Source: Denitratimonas yunnanensis (SeqCode) (GTDB lineage: Bacteria > Pseudomonadota > Gammaproteobacteria > Xanthomonadales > Xanthomonadaceae). Taken from it: a stretch of 64,000 nt of DNA. The DNA is taken from the NCBI GenBank assembly GCA_026410415.1, contig JAPMLR010000003.1, positions 310,001-374,000 on the forward strand, written 5' to 3'. Positions 37,815 to 49,346 of the stretch are shown here, one piece after another. How positions within the stretch are numbered: the stretch's first letter is position 1; each line of letters starts with the position of its first letter. A program made the translations under genes and the position numbers. Below the pieces are notes generated by a model. That model saw nothing but the letters and a program-made list of their open reading frames with translations. It was not told the DNA's origin and did not search any database.

Positions 37815-38624
37815 TCAGATCGGCCGCGTTCCGCGACACGCAGGGAACCTGGAGCAGCCAAAAAAAACTGCCTTGGTCTGCTTTGCCGTTCGTCTGACCA
37901 TTGGCGCAGAGCAGGTCGGGCAAGACGGCTCCGAGGCCGTAGGCGGCGTCGCGGTAGCGTCTGCAGCGGTGACTCGGGTGGATGACGGGCGCTGGACGCT
38001 CTGCACCAGCGCCAGCAACTCCGAGCCAGCTATCAACTCGATGGGCTTGCCCTCGGCGAAGGATTTGGCTTCGGGCGTGAAATCGCCGGTGGTCACGATG
38101 ATGACGGCGGCGGCCTGATGGTGTGAATGTAGACCGAACTGTTCGCGCACGACGGGTGCTCCCACGCGTTGAGTGCGCCAGTGTTTGCATTGCACCAAGG
38201 TCACCTGGCCGTCGCGTCGCAGTACCAGATCGATACCGCCGTCAGCGCCACCCTGACCCGTTTCCTGGACTTGGTAGCCCTGTCTTCGATAGGCCTCCGA
38301 AACCAGCTGCTCAAGCTCGCGCCAGCTCATGGCCCGAAGGGTGTCGAGGCCAGACTGGGCCTCCAGCAGCTTTTGCCGCTTCTTCTGGCCGAGCAATGAG
38401 AGCAGTGCTGCCAGCCAACACAGACCAGCGAGCACCCAGAACAGCGGGTTGAGTGCGCCGCTGGCGAACTGACGTCCAATCGCTGCGAGATAGGGATTCT
38501 GCAGATTGCCGAGGACAGTCGGCAGGACCTTCGCTCCGATCAGCACCGCCGCACCGGCGATCAGGCCGACCGGCCACGGTGCGCGCGCCAGCACATCGAG
38601 TAGGGGTGGGTTCCGACGCGCCAT
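37815..38624 (-). CDS. Membrane-anchored Mrr-type restriction endonuclease-like protein
   Basis: 269 residues. Two hydrophobic helices (about 15-35 and 58-80) are followed by an Mrr_cat PD-(D/E)xK nuclease domain: FxxLV-like SWRELEQLVSEAYRRQGY, Asp132 in GADGGIDLVL, Gln145-x-Lys147 in LVQCKHW. A C-terminal topoisomerase-type zinc finger has Cys 235, 238, 257 and 263. The catalytic residues are intact. Single-gene Mrr-like nucleases can act on modified DNA; this membrane-bound layout suggests attack on incoming DNA or a non-defence role. No methyltransferase gene is near. Confidence 0.88.
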   Translation of the reverse strand: MARRNPPLLDVLARAPWPVGLIAGAAVLIGAKVLPTVLGNLQNPYLAAIGRQFASGALNPLFWVLAGLCWLAALLSLLGQKKRQKLLEAQSGLDTLRAMSWRELEQLVSEAYRRQGYQVQETGQGGADGGIDLVLRRDGQVTLVQCKHWRTQRVGAPVVREQFGLHSHHQAAAVIIVTTGDFTPEAKSFAEGKPIELIAGSELLALVQSVQRPSSTRVTAADATATPPTASEPSCPTCSAPMVRRTAKQTKAVFFGCSRFPACRGTRPI

Positions 38625-38664
38625 GCTTACCCGCAGACCTTCGTACTGATCGATCTGCAGATCT

Positions 38665-38997
38665 TCACGTCTGGTCGTCGACCATGGCGTCCGGCGCGTT
38701 GGCCTTGACCGACGCGATGCCGCCCTCGCGGGATGCTTCGGACTTGTACGTCTCGCTGGTGCCGATGACTTGGTGGTTGGCGGCTTTCAGATTGAACATG
38801 AACTGGCCGCCGGCCGCCGTCTTGCGCTCGTAGCGCGCGTCATCCGGCGCGTTCTTGCGAACCGACTCGATTCCGTTGAGCGCGGCCGCCTTGGACGAGT
38901 ACATCTCGCTCTTGAGGATGGTTTCGCCGTTACCTGCCTGCAGACGGAAGTAGATCTCGCCGTTGCTGGCTGTCTTCACCACGAACTTGCCGGCCAT
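38665..38997 (-). CDS. YegP-like DUF1508 protein
   Basis: 110 residues made of two copies of the ~50-residue DUF1508 motif: FVVKTASNGEIYFRLQAGNG with SEMYSSKAAALNGIESVR, and KTAAGGQFMFNLKAANHQVI with SETYKSEASREGGIASV. Biochemical role unknown. GGAGGAG lies 6 bp before ATG 38997. It probably starts the transcript that includes the nuclease gene 40 bp downstream. Confidence 0.9.
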   Translation of the reverse strand: MAGKFVVKTASNGEIYFRLQAGNGETILKSEMYSSKAAALNGIESVRKNAPDDARYERKTAAGGQFMFNLKAANHQVIGTSETYKSEASREGGIASVKANAPDAMVDDQT

Positions 38998-39177
38998 GTG
39001 ACTGCTCCTCCGATGGGAGTGGCAACTCTACCGAATTCGAGCGGCCGACGATCTGGCCGATCACTGCAACGCTCCGGACCCACGCCCGTTCTAATCGAGT
39101 CGTCTGTGCTTGAAAGAACACACGGGTTGGGTTCCGCAAGGGCAAGGCTGTGCGATTTCCCGATCACCGGTGTTCGC

Positions 39178-39183
39178 TATACT
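39178..39183 (+). promoter_or_regulatory. -10 element TATACT close to the czc leader gene
   Basis: TATACT ends 7 bp before the ATG at 39191, which would put the transcript start at or next to the start codon (leaderless mRNA). No clear -35. Confidence 0.4.
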
Positions 39184-39190
39184 TGGCGGG

Positions 39191-39565
39191 ATGTTGTCTC
39201 GACTCCGCCACCGTTGCGCGAAAAGAACTTGGCTCTGGGCCACAGTGCTGGCGTTGACCTTCGTTTGGCAGCCCGTGCTGTCGATGCTCGGGGAGTTGCA
39301 TGCAACGTCGCACGGGGACTCGGCGGGTCACGTCGTGCATGCGGATCACGCGAAGATCCCGGCCGCGCCCGATGTGCCGGGTGACAATGGGCTCCTGCAC
39401 GGCCTCATGCACGCGACGGTCTGCTGCGCGCATGTCAGTGCCTTGCCGGGCTCCATGGCGCTGACCGTGCCGATTCGCCCCGCCACCCTGGTGCCGCTCT
39501 CGGCCGAACGTCATTTCGAGAGCGTGTTGCCGTCCCGAATGCTGCGACCTCCGATCGTGGGCTGA
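39191..39565 (+). CDS. Small exported His-rich protein ahead of czcCBA (CzcI-like)
   Basis: 124 residues. An N-terminal hydrophobic segment (WLWATVLALTFVWQPVLSML) precedes a His-rich stretch (ELHATSHGDSAGHVVHADHA) and a Cys-Cys pair (HATVCCAHVSALPG). Size, export signal, histidines and position before czcC match CzcI-like accessory proteins, which modulate metal efflux. It has no good ribosome site and lies just after a -10 element. Family assignment is by pattern and context only. Confidence 0.65.
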   Translation: MLSRLRHRCAKRTWLWATVLALTFVWQPVLSMLGELHATSHGDSAGHVVHADHAKIPAAPDVPGDNGLLHGLMHATVCCAHVSALPGSMALTVPIRPATLVPLSAERHFESVLPSRMLRPPIVG

Positions 39566-39624
39566 GACCTGCTGGCGAGTTGACTCGCCTGCCCATCCTC
39601 TCGTCCCTTTCCATCGGAGTTTCC

Positions 39625-40913
39625 ATGATGTTCCCCATTCGTGCGGCCTTGGCCGCCGCGGTGTTGTGCGTGTGTGCGTCCGCACCCGCCATCGCCGCTG
39701 ATCCTGTATCTCTTCAGCCTGTTTCCCTCGATGACGCCTTTCGTCGCGTGATCGAGACCCATCCTGAGCTTGAGTCCTATCGTTTCGCCGAGGTCGCGCG
39801 GCGTGCCGAAGCCGACCTCGCTCGCCAAGCACCGCCGCTGCGCTTGGCGGTCGACGCCGAAAATCTGCTGGGTACCGGTGGCGCATCGAGTTTCCAGAGC
39901 GCTGAACTGACTCTGTCGCTGGCGTCCGTCATTGAGCGCGGCGACAAGCGGGATGCCCGATTCGCCGTCGCCGACGAGCGCCTGCAGGGTGTCGCGTTGC
40001 TGCGCGAAGCCAAGCGGCTCGATCTGCTGGCCGAGGTCGCTCGGCGCTATCTCGACGCCGCAGCCGCCACGGCGTTGGCAGCGCTGACGCGTGACGACCT
40101 GGCCCAGCGTGAACAGCTGGTGGCCGCTGCCACCGAGCGACGCAAGGCCGGTATCGAGCAGTCGTCGGCGCCGCTGGCGGCCGAGGCGGCGAGACTGCGC
40201 GTGGCCGCCGAGCTGGCGCGCACTCTGAGTGCCGCCACCCATGCCCGGCGACGCCTCGCGGTGTTGTGGGGCGGCACCGAGGCCGACTTCGAACTGGCGC
40301 CGAGCGACCTCGGCGCGCTGCCAACGCTGCCCGACTACGAGACGCTGGTTCGGCTGTTAGCCGACACACCGGAGCTGCAGCAGTTCGCTCACGAGGCCCG
40401 GCTGCGTGAGGCCCGGCTGCAGCTCGCGCGCACTGCCCGGGTGGCCGATATCGACTGGCAGTTGGGCGTGCGCCGCCTGCAGGCCGGCTCGGATTGGGGC
40501 CTGGTCGGCAGCGTGTCGATTCCCTTCGGCAGCGCGAGCCGCGCCGAACCCGGCATCCGTGCCGCCGAAGCCGAGCTGTCGGCCATCGAGTTCGAGCGCG
40601 AGGGCCAACGGCGCGCCTTGCAAGCAACGCTGGCCGAAGCCTGGGGTCAACTCGATCTCGCCATCGGCCACGCGCGTCGCATCGAGACCGAGGTGCTTCC
40701 CGCCTTGCAGCGCGCGGCCGAGGCGGCCGAGCGCAGCTACCGCGCCGGTGCCAGCAGCCACCTCGAATGGACCCAGCTACAGGGCGACATGATCGAGGCA
40801 CGCCGTGAACGCCTCGATGCCGCCCTGACCGCCCATCGCGCTCTGATTGAACTGCAACGCCTGACCGGCCAGACCTTTGCGGTCGCCGCGGACACCGACA
40901 ACGGAACCACGCC

Positions 40914-40917
<4 letters not shown>
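39625..40917 (+). CDS. czcC: Heavy-metal efflux outer membrane channel
   Basis: 430-residue TolC-family protein with a signal peptide (MMFPIRAALAAAVLCVCASA). The two long helical repeats are seen in LDDAFRRVIETHPELESY, RLDLLAEVARRYLDAAAATA and AERSYRAGASSHLEWTQLQG. Together with CzcB and CzcA it would form a tripartite pump spanning both membranes. GGAG 5 bp before ATG 39625 fixes the start. The stop overlaps the czcB start (ATGA). Confidence 0.9.
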
Positions 40918-45354
<4,437 letters not shown>

Positions 45355-45408
45355 TGATCTGAAGGCAGGGCAGGCAGAGGCGGCAGCGGGCATCCGCTGC
45401 TGCCGCTT

Positions 45409-46122
45409 TCACCATTTCGACGCACGGACTCGCTCTACGTTGCGATTCATGGCATGGCGGATGAGCCGCTCGTAGAGCCAGCGCTTGATGCCACGCAGGT
45501 TGGAGCCGTGGCGGGCGTAGAAGGCATCCGGATTGTCGAAGACGCCGAAGTCATCGGCGATGCCCTCCTTTTGGATGTAGGTATCTTTGCCTCGCCACTC
45601 GACGCCCGGCGCCGACAGATCCGGCGTGGCGGCACCATAGCCGCAAAAGCGGCGTGCCTCTGGGAATCGACGTTGCAGGCTGGCGAGGTAAGGTGCATCG
45701 AGGATGAAGCCTTCCAGCGCGATCCAGCGCCCGTCCAGAAGCACTTCGACCCAGCTGTGGATGATCCGCTGCGGCGCCAGGCGGTACGCCACGCCAGTGA
45801 TCGCACCCTTCTGCAGCGGCTTGTCGATCGTGAAGCCGTGGAAGCGGCAAGGAACCCCCAATGCCCGCAGCAGGGCCATCAGCAGCGTGCCCTTGGTGTT
45901 GCACTGGCCGATGCCGTCGGCCAGCACTCGGGAGGCCGGCAACTCGTCGCCCTCGTTGTAGCCGAAGGCGATCTCGTTGCGCACGAAGTCATAGACAGCG
46001 CCAATGCGGTCGTACGGGCACAGGGCACGCCAGCCACGATCGGTGACCAGTGCCTCGATGGCCGGATGGTGGAAATCCAGCAGCGGGGTTGCTGCCAACA
46101 AGGTGTGCATGGCTTCGGTCAT
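45409..46122 (-). CDS. Transglutaminase-like cysteine protein
   Basis: 237 residues with the transglutaminase-core triad in order: Cys74 (DGIGQCNTKGTLLMALLRAL), His122 (IIHSWVEVLLDGRW), Asp142 (GFILDAPYL). No signal peptide is seen, so it is probably cytoplasmic. Bacterial members are peptidases or amidases as often as crosslinkers. It starts 13 bp after the CDF transporter stop, with AAGGAA as its ribosome site overlapping that stop, so it belongs to the metal-induced transcript. Its role in metal resistance is unknown. Confidence 0.85.
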   Translation of the reverse strand: MTEAMHTLLAATPLLDFHHPAIEALVTDRGWRALCPYDRIGAVYDFVRNEIAFGYNEGDELPASRVLADGIGQCNTKGTLLMALLRALGVPCRFHGFTIDKPLQKGAITGVAYRLAPQRIIHSWVEVLLDGRWIALEGFILDAPYLASLQRRFPEARRFCGYGAATPDLSAPGVEWRGKDTYIQKEGIADDFGVFDNPDAFYARHGSNLRGIKRWLYERLIRHAMNRNVERVRASKW

Positions 46123-46135
46123 GGTCTGTGTTCCT

Positions 46136-46771
46136 TCAGACTGTCGTTGGCACCGAGCGCAGCTCGGCCACGGCTTGGTGGATGACGGACCGCGCGGCTG
46201 TCAGCGCCAGCACGCCCATCACCACAGAGACAGCCAGATCGGGCCAGCTGCGGCCAGTTCCGAAGACACCCAGCGCGGCTGCCATCACCGCCAGGTTCCC
46301 AATGGCGTCGTTGCGGCTGCACAGCCAGACCGAGCGCATGTTGGCGTCGCCTTCGCGCCAGGCGTAAAGCATCGCTGCAACCGACACATTGGCCAGCAGC
46401 GCCAGCGCGCCGATGGCACCCATGGTCATCGGTTCGGGCACGGTGCCGGTCGCGGCCGACCATGCCGCCCGGCCGAGCACGAAGAGGCCGAACGCACCCA
46501 TGGTCAGGCCCTTCAGGAGTGCGGCGCGTGCCCGCCATGTCAGCGTCATGCCGAGCACCATCAGCGAGATGCCGTAGTTGGCCGCGTCACCGAAGAAATC
46601 CACCGAATCGGCCAGCAGCGAGACCGACCTGGCCTGCAGGCCGGCCGAGATCTCGATCCCAAACATGGCGGCGTTGATGAGTAGCGCTGCCCAGAGCACG
46701 CGGCGATAGCGCGGGCTGGGGCGGGCCGCTGGTACGGTGGTGCAGTCGTGGCTGCTGCAGGAATTGCTCAT
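46136..46771 (-). CDS. Cation diffusion facilitator family transporter
   Basis: 211 residues, six hydrophobic helices. A Cys/His-rich start (MSNSCSSHDC) is followed by the CDF metal site in TM2 (SLLADSVDFFGDAANY, Asp55/58/62) and a second set in TM5 (RNDAIGNLAV). Shorter than typical CDFs because the C-terminal cytoplasmic domain is missing, as in CzcD-like transporters of mobile elements. Transcribed from a MerR-type promoter 39 bp upstream. Expected to export Zn, Cd or Pb from the cytoplasm. Confidence 0.88.
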   Translation of the reverse strand: MSNSCSSHDCTTVPAARPSPRYRRVLWAALLINAAMFGIEISAGLQARSVSLLADSVDFFGDAANYGISLMVLGMTLTWRARAALLKGLTMGAFGLFVLGRAAWSAATGTVPEPMTMGAIGALALLANVSVAAMLYAWREGDANMRSVWLCSRNDAIGNLAVMAAALGVFGTGRSWPDLAVSVVMGVLALTAARSVIHQAVAELRSVPTTV

Positions 46772-46809
46772 GGACGGCTTCCGGGTGTCGATGTCGATTC
46801 GGTTCCGCC

Positions 46810-46840
46810 ATTGGAAACCCTGTAGCCACTCCAGAGTCAA
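46810..46840 (-). promoter_or_regulatory. MerR-family (CadR/PbrR/ZntR-type) promoter
   Basis: On the minus strand TTGACT (-35) and TCCAAT (-10) are separated by 19 bp, the elongated spacer that MerR activators require. The spacer holds an imperfect dyad CTCTGGAG-TGGC-TACAGGGT close to known CadR/PbrR operators. It drives the CDF and transglutaminase genes; the likely regulator is encoded at 47250-47741. Confidence 0.85.
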
Positions 46841-46896
46841 GCGGCTAAGCTGGGATGCGTTGGCCGCCTCAGGCGGCCTCTTGGAGGCATCGGCCC

Positions 46897-47235
46897 ATGC
46901 TCGACTTCGTTCGCGTTGCCGGACTGTTCTTCGTCACTGCGGTGGCCGAGATCATCGGCTGCTACCTGCCGTGGCTGGTACTGAAGCAGGGACGCCCGAT
47001 GTGGTGGCTGCTGCCGGGCGCCGCGTCCTTGGCGGTGTTCGCCTGGCTGCTGACCCTGCACCCCACTGCGGCGGGACGCACCTACGCCGCCTACGGAGGC
47101 GTCTATGTCGTGGTCGCGCTGCTCTGGCTGTGGCGCGTGGACGGCATCGTGCCAACGCGTTGGGACGTGTTCGGCGGCGCCATCTGCCTGGCGGGTATGG
47201 CAATCATTGCCTTGCAGCCGCGGGCCGCAGGCTGA
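46897..47235 (+). CDS. ynfA: YnfA/UPF0060 small membrane protein
   Basis: 112 residues, four hydrophobic helices, with the family pattern [50 protein letters not shown]. YnfA resembles small multidrug resistance transporters. GGAGG lies 9 bp before ATG 46897. A palindromic hairpin GGCCGCC-TCA-GGCGGCC (46862-46878) precedes it. cadR follows after 14 bp. Confidence 0.9.
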   Translation: MLDFVRVAGLFFVTAVAEIIGCYLPWLVLKQGRPMWWLLPGAASLAVFAWLLTLHPTAAGRTYAAYGGVYVVVALLWLWRVDGIVPTRWDVFGGAICLAGMAIIALQPRAAG

Positions 47236-47249
47236 GGGAGGAGGTTTCC

Positions 47250-47741
47250 ATGAAGATCGGCGAGCTTGCCGCGGCGGCACGGACCCCAGTCGAGACCATC
47301 CGCTACTACGAGCGCGAGGGCCTGCTACCGCAGGCACCCCGCAGCGACGGCAATTACCGCATCTACCGCCCAGAGCACATCGAGCGGCTGGCCTTCGTCA
47401 GGCACTGCAGGTCGCTGGATATGACGCTCGACGAGATTCGGGTGCTGCTGCGCTTCAGGGACTCACCGCAGTCCGGCTGTGGCGAGGTGGACGCCCTGCT
47501 CGATGAGCATATCGGCCATGTGGCGGCCCGCATCCGCGAGCTGCGCCAGCTCGAGAAACAGCTGAAGGCGCTGCGTGAACAGTGCGGCGATCCGCGGGAT
47601 GCGGCGCAGTGCGGAATCCTCAAGGAACTGCTTCACGCATCCGCGCCAACTGCTGTTCGCTCCGCCAGTACCCATGTGCCAAGCGCACATCAGGCGGGTG
47701 CTCGTACGCGCCGGGCGACACCTGTGCCGCAGAAGCAATAG
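47250..47741 (+). CDS. cadR: Cd(II)/Pb(II)-responsive MerR-family regulator
   Basis: 163 residues. N-terminal winged helix (MKIGELAAAARTPVETIRYY, EREGLLP, NYRIY), a long dimerisation helix, and metal-binding cysteines at 77 (SGCGEVDALLDEHIGHVA), 112 and 121, the set expected in CadR/PbrR. GGAGGAGG 6 bp before ATG 47250. It should twist the 19-bp-spacer promoter at 46810-46840. The C-terminal 25 residues are extra and basic, possibly read-through into joined DNA. Confidence 0.92.
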   Translation: MKIGELAAAARTPVETIRYYEREGLLPQAPRSDGNYRIYRPEHIERLAFVRHCRSLDMTLDEIRVLLRFRDSPQSGCGEVDALLDEHIGHVAARIRELRQLEKQLKALREQCGDPRDAAQCGILKELLHASAPTAVRSASTHVPSAHQAGARTRRATPVPQKQ

Positions 47742-47774
47742 CCTCCGAAGCGGCGACCGCTGAGTTGAATCGAT

Positions 47775-48227
47775 TTGCCTGTGCGCAATAGCCTGCTGCG
47801 ACATGGTGTAGCACGTCGGAAAGACGGCTCTGCCTCCGCCGCGTCGTCCAACGCCTCGACCTGGGGTCAGACGAAGATTTCCTGGGACATCCATCAGTGC
47901 CCGCTGGCCAAGCGCTGCCGCGCCCGCTGGGAGAAGCTGGAACCGGTGCAAGGGGACACGGCCATCCGGTTCTGTGCGGCGTGCGAGCGCTCGGTGTACC
48001 TGTGCCAGACCGACGAGGACCTGGCCAAGCACAGCGCACTCGGTCGCTGTGTGGCGCTGGAAGTCATGAACATCGGCGTCGCCCATGTTGGCGAGTCCCT
48101 CCCGATTGACCGATGGTCCGAGGGTTACCTGGATGCCCAGCCCAAGCGCGGGCCTGAGCGAAAGTCCGGGAACGACGACCTCGACCCTGACCAGCCCATG
48201 CTCGAACCGGATCGGAGCGGAGGCTGA
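47775..48227 (+). CDS. Cys-rich zinc-ribbon-like protein, cassette gene 1
   Basis: About 150 residues. Six cysteines in the order C-x5-C (QCPLAKRC), CxxC-x6-C (RFCAACERSVYLC) and one more (GRCVALEV) suggest a small zinc-binding domain. The pattern 'W..L.P....IRFC..C...V..C.T.EDLAKH...GRCVA' recurs in unnamed bacterial proteins known to me only as hypothetical. The start is uncertain: TTG 47775 or GTG 47781, neither with a ribosome site, and the N terminus may have been replaced at a recombination joint after cadR. Gene 2 follows after 3 bp. A truncated copy lies at 33957-34143. Confidence 0.65.
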   Translation: MPVRNSLLRHGVARRKDGSASAASSNASTWGQTKISWDIHQCPLAKRCRARWEKLEPVQGDTAIRFCAACERSVYLCQTDEDLAKHSALGRCVALEVMNIGVAHVGESLPIDRWSEGYLDAQPKRGPERKSGNDDLDPDQPMLEPDRSGG

Positions 48228-48230
48228 GAC

Positions 48231-48488
48231 ATGGCGGCTCTGCAGTGGATCGGACTGGTCTACGTAGGCGGCGCGCTGCTCATGGCCGTTTATCAGGCCT
48301 GGAGGATGCTGTTCCGGCTTGATGCATTCGACTGGCGCTACGAGCGCATGGAAGTGTGGGTCCGCGCCATCCTGTCGACACTGCTGTGGCCGCTCGTCAT
48401 CTTCGCGAAGTCCAGGGGCAAGCACGGCTGTGGCGCGAAGCAGGACTGCTGGATCGAGTCCGCATCACCAATGGTCAGGTGCGTGTGA
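48231..48488 (+). CDS. Small membrane protein, cassette gene 2
   Basis: 85 residues. Two hydrophobic segments (LQWIGLVYVGGALLMAVYQA and VRAILSTLLWPLVIF) are joined by a charged loop (RLDAFDWRYERMEVW); the C-terminal tail is Cys/Lys-containing. GGAGG 7 bp before ATG 48231. Family not recognised. It lies between gene 1 (3 bp) and gene 3 (GTGA overlap), so the three are probably translated together. Confidence 0.7.
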   Translation: MAALQWIGLVYVGGALLMAVYQAWRMLFRLDAFDWRYERMEVWVRAILSTLLWPLVIFAKSRGKHGCGAKQDCWIESASPMVRCV

Positions 48489-48928
48489 TCGCACCAACCC
48501 GGCAGATCGAGGCGGGCGTGCCAGTCGATGCGGGCGTGGAGTGGCTGGCGCTGGAGGATCGGTTCCGGTTGCGCGGCGAAGCCATCTCGTTTCTTGGGGC
48601 ACCAGGTGCCTCGGTCGCGCGACGCAAGAACGATCCGGCGGCACCCGTGCACGGGCCGTTCTCGGCGGACTTCCGCCTCGTGTACCTGGACGGCCAAGAC
48701 AGCCCGCCGATTCGCTGCACGAAGGCTCAGTCAGAAGTGTTTCGCGCGCTGTGGGAGTTCGGGGGTCAGGATCGCCGAGCTGAAGATGTGAGGCGGCGCA
48801 CTGGTCGCAGTACTACGAAGCCCATCGACTTGTTCAAGGCGCATCCCGAACCCAAGCGCGCCTACGAGGCCTTGGTGGTCGCCAACCAGAAGGAAGGCTT
48901 GTACCGGATGCCGTGTGCGGCCCGGTGA
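48485..48928 (+). CDS. Winged-helix-like protein, cassette gene 3
   Basis: 147 residues from GTG 48485, which overlaps the gene 2 stop (GTGA) and has AGG 7 bp upstream; an upstream open stretch in this frame is less likely to be translated. The N-terminal part has short beta-strands (PVDAGVEWLALEDRFRLRGE). The C-terminal 95 residues (FSADFRLVYLDGQDSPPIRC, TKAQSEVFRALWEF, RTGRSTTKPIDLFK, KEGLYRMPCAAR) have the helix-turn-helix and wing spacing of a DNA-binding domain. A truncated copy lies at 37106-37387. Function unknown. Confidence 0.65.
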   Translation: MIAPTRQIEAGVPVDAGVEWLALEDRFRLRGEAISFLGAPGASVARRKNDPAAPVHGPFSADFRLVYLDGQDSPPIRCTKAQSEVFRALWEFGGQDRRAEDVRRRTGRSTTKPIDLFKAHPEPKRAYEALVVANQKEGLYRMPCAAR

Positions 48929-49217
48929 TTGCCGTCCCTCGGTTCTCTCAACCCGATTGCTGCTCCAATCTTCGATTCCGACCGCTCTCCGCGACACCCG
49001 CGTAACTTCGAGCCACGACAAGGGTTCTGCCGGTGCCAACCGCGGCCGGTTGGTGAGGGCAAGTGGAGAAGAGAGAGGAAAAGGGAGGCGAACCAGGCCA
49101 CATTCCGGCGGTGTTCCCGGCGCGCGTGGCACCCGCAAAACCGCGCGAAATCCCGCAACGACACGCGATTTCAGGCAACAAAAAACCGGCCTTGAGGGCC
49201 GGTTCTTGTCTGGATAT

Positions 49218-49223
<6 letters not shown>
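48929..49223. repeat. 295-bp direct repeat, copy 2, ending at tRNA-Ala
   Basis: Same length as copy 1 (37388-37682). It begins at the stop codon of cassette gene 3 and includes the tRNA terminator; the last six bases TGGTGG are the complement of the tRNA 3' end CCACCA. The similarity also extends upstream, at lower identity, through the C-terminal half of gene 3. Confidence 0.92.
49178..49204 (-). terminator. Terminator of tRNA-Ala
   Basis: On the minus strand AACCGGCC-CTCAA-GGCCGGTT is followed by TTTTTT-like sequence (TTTTTTGTT), 14 bp after the tRNA 3' end. Confidence 0.85.
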
Positions 49224-49293
<70 letters not shown>

Positions 49294-49346
49294 TTGGGGC
49301 AAGAATGGTAAACCCCGGCGGGCGAGGGCGGCAAGCGGCGGGGCGC

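Noticed and set aside
35639..39000. CRISPR array in the accessory region
   Set aside because: No regularly spaced repeats and no cas genes; the only short tandem repeat is the ATCGC tract.
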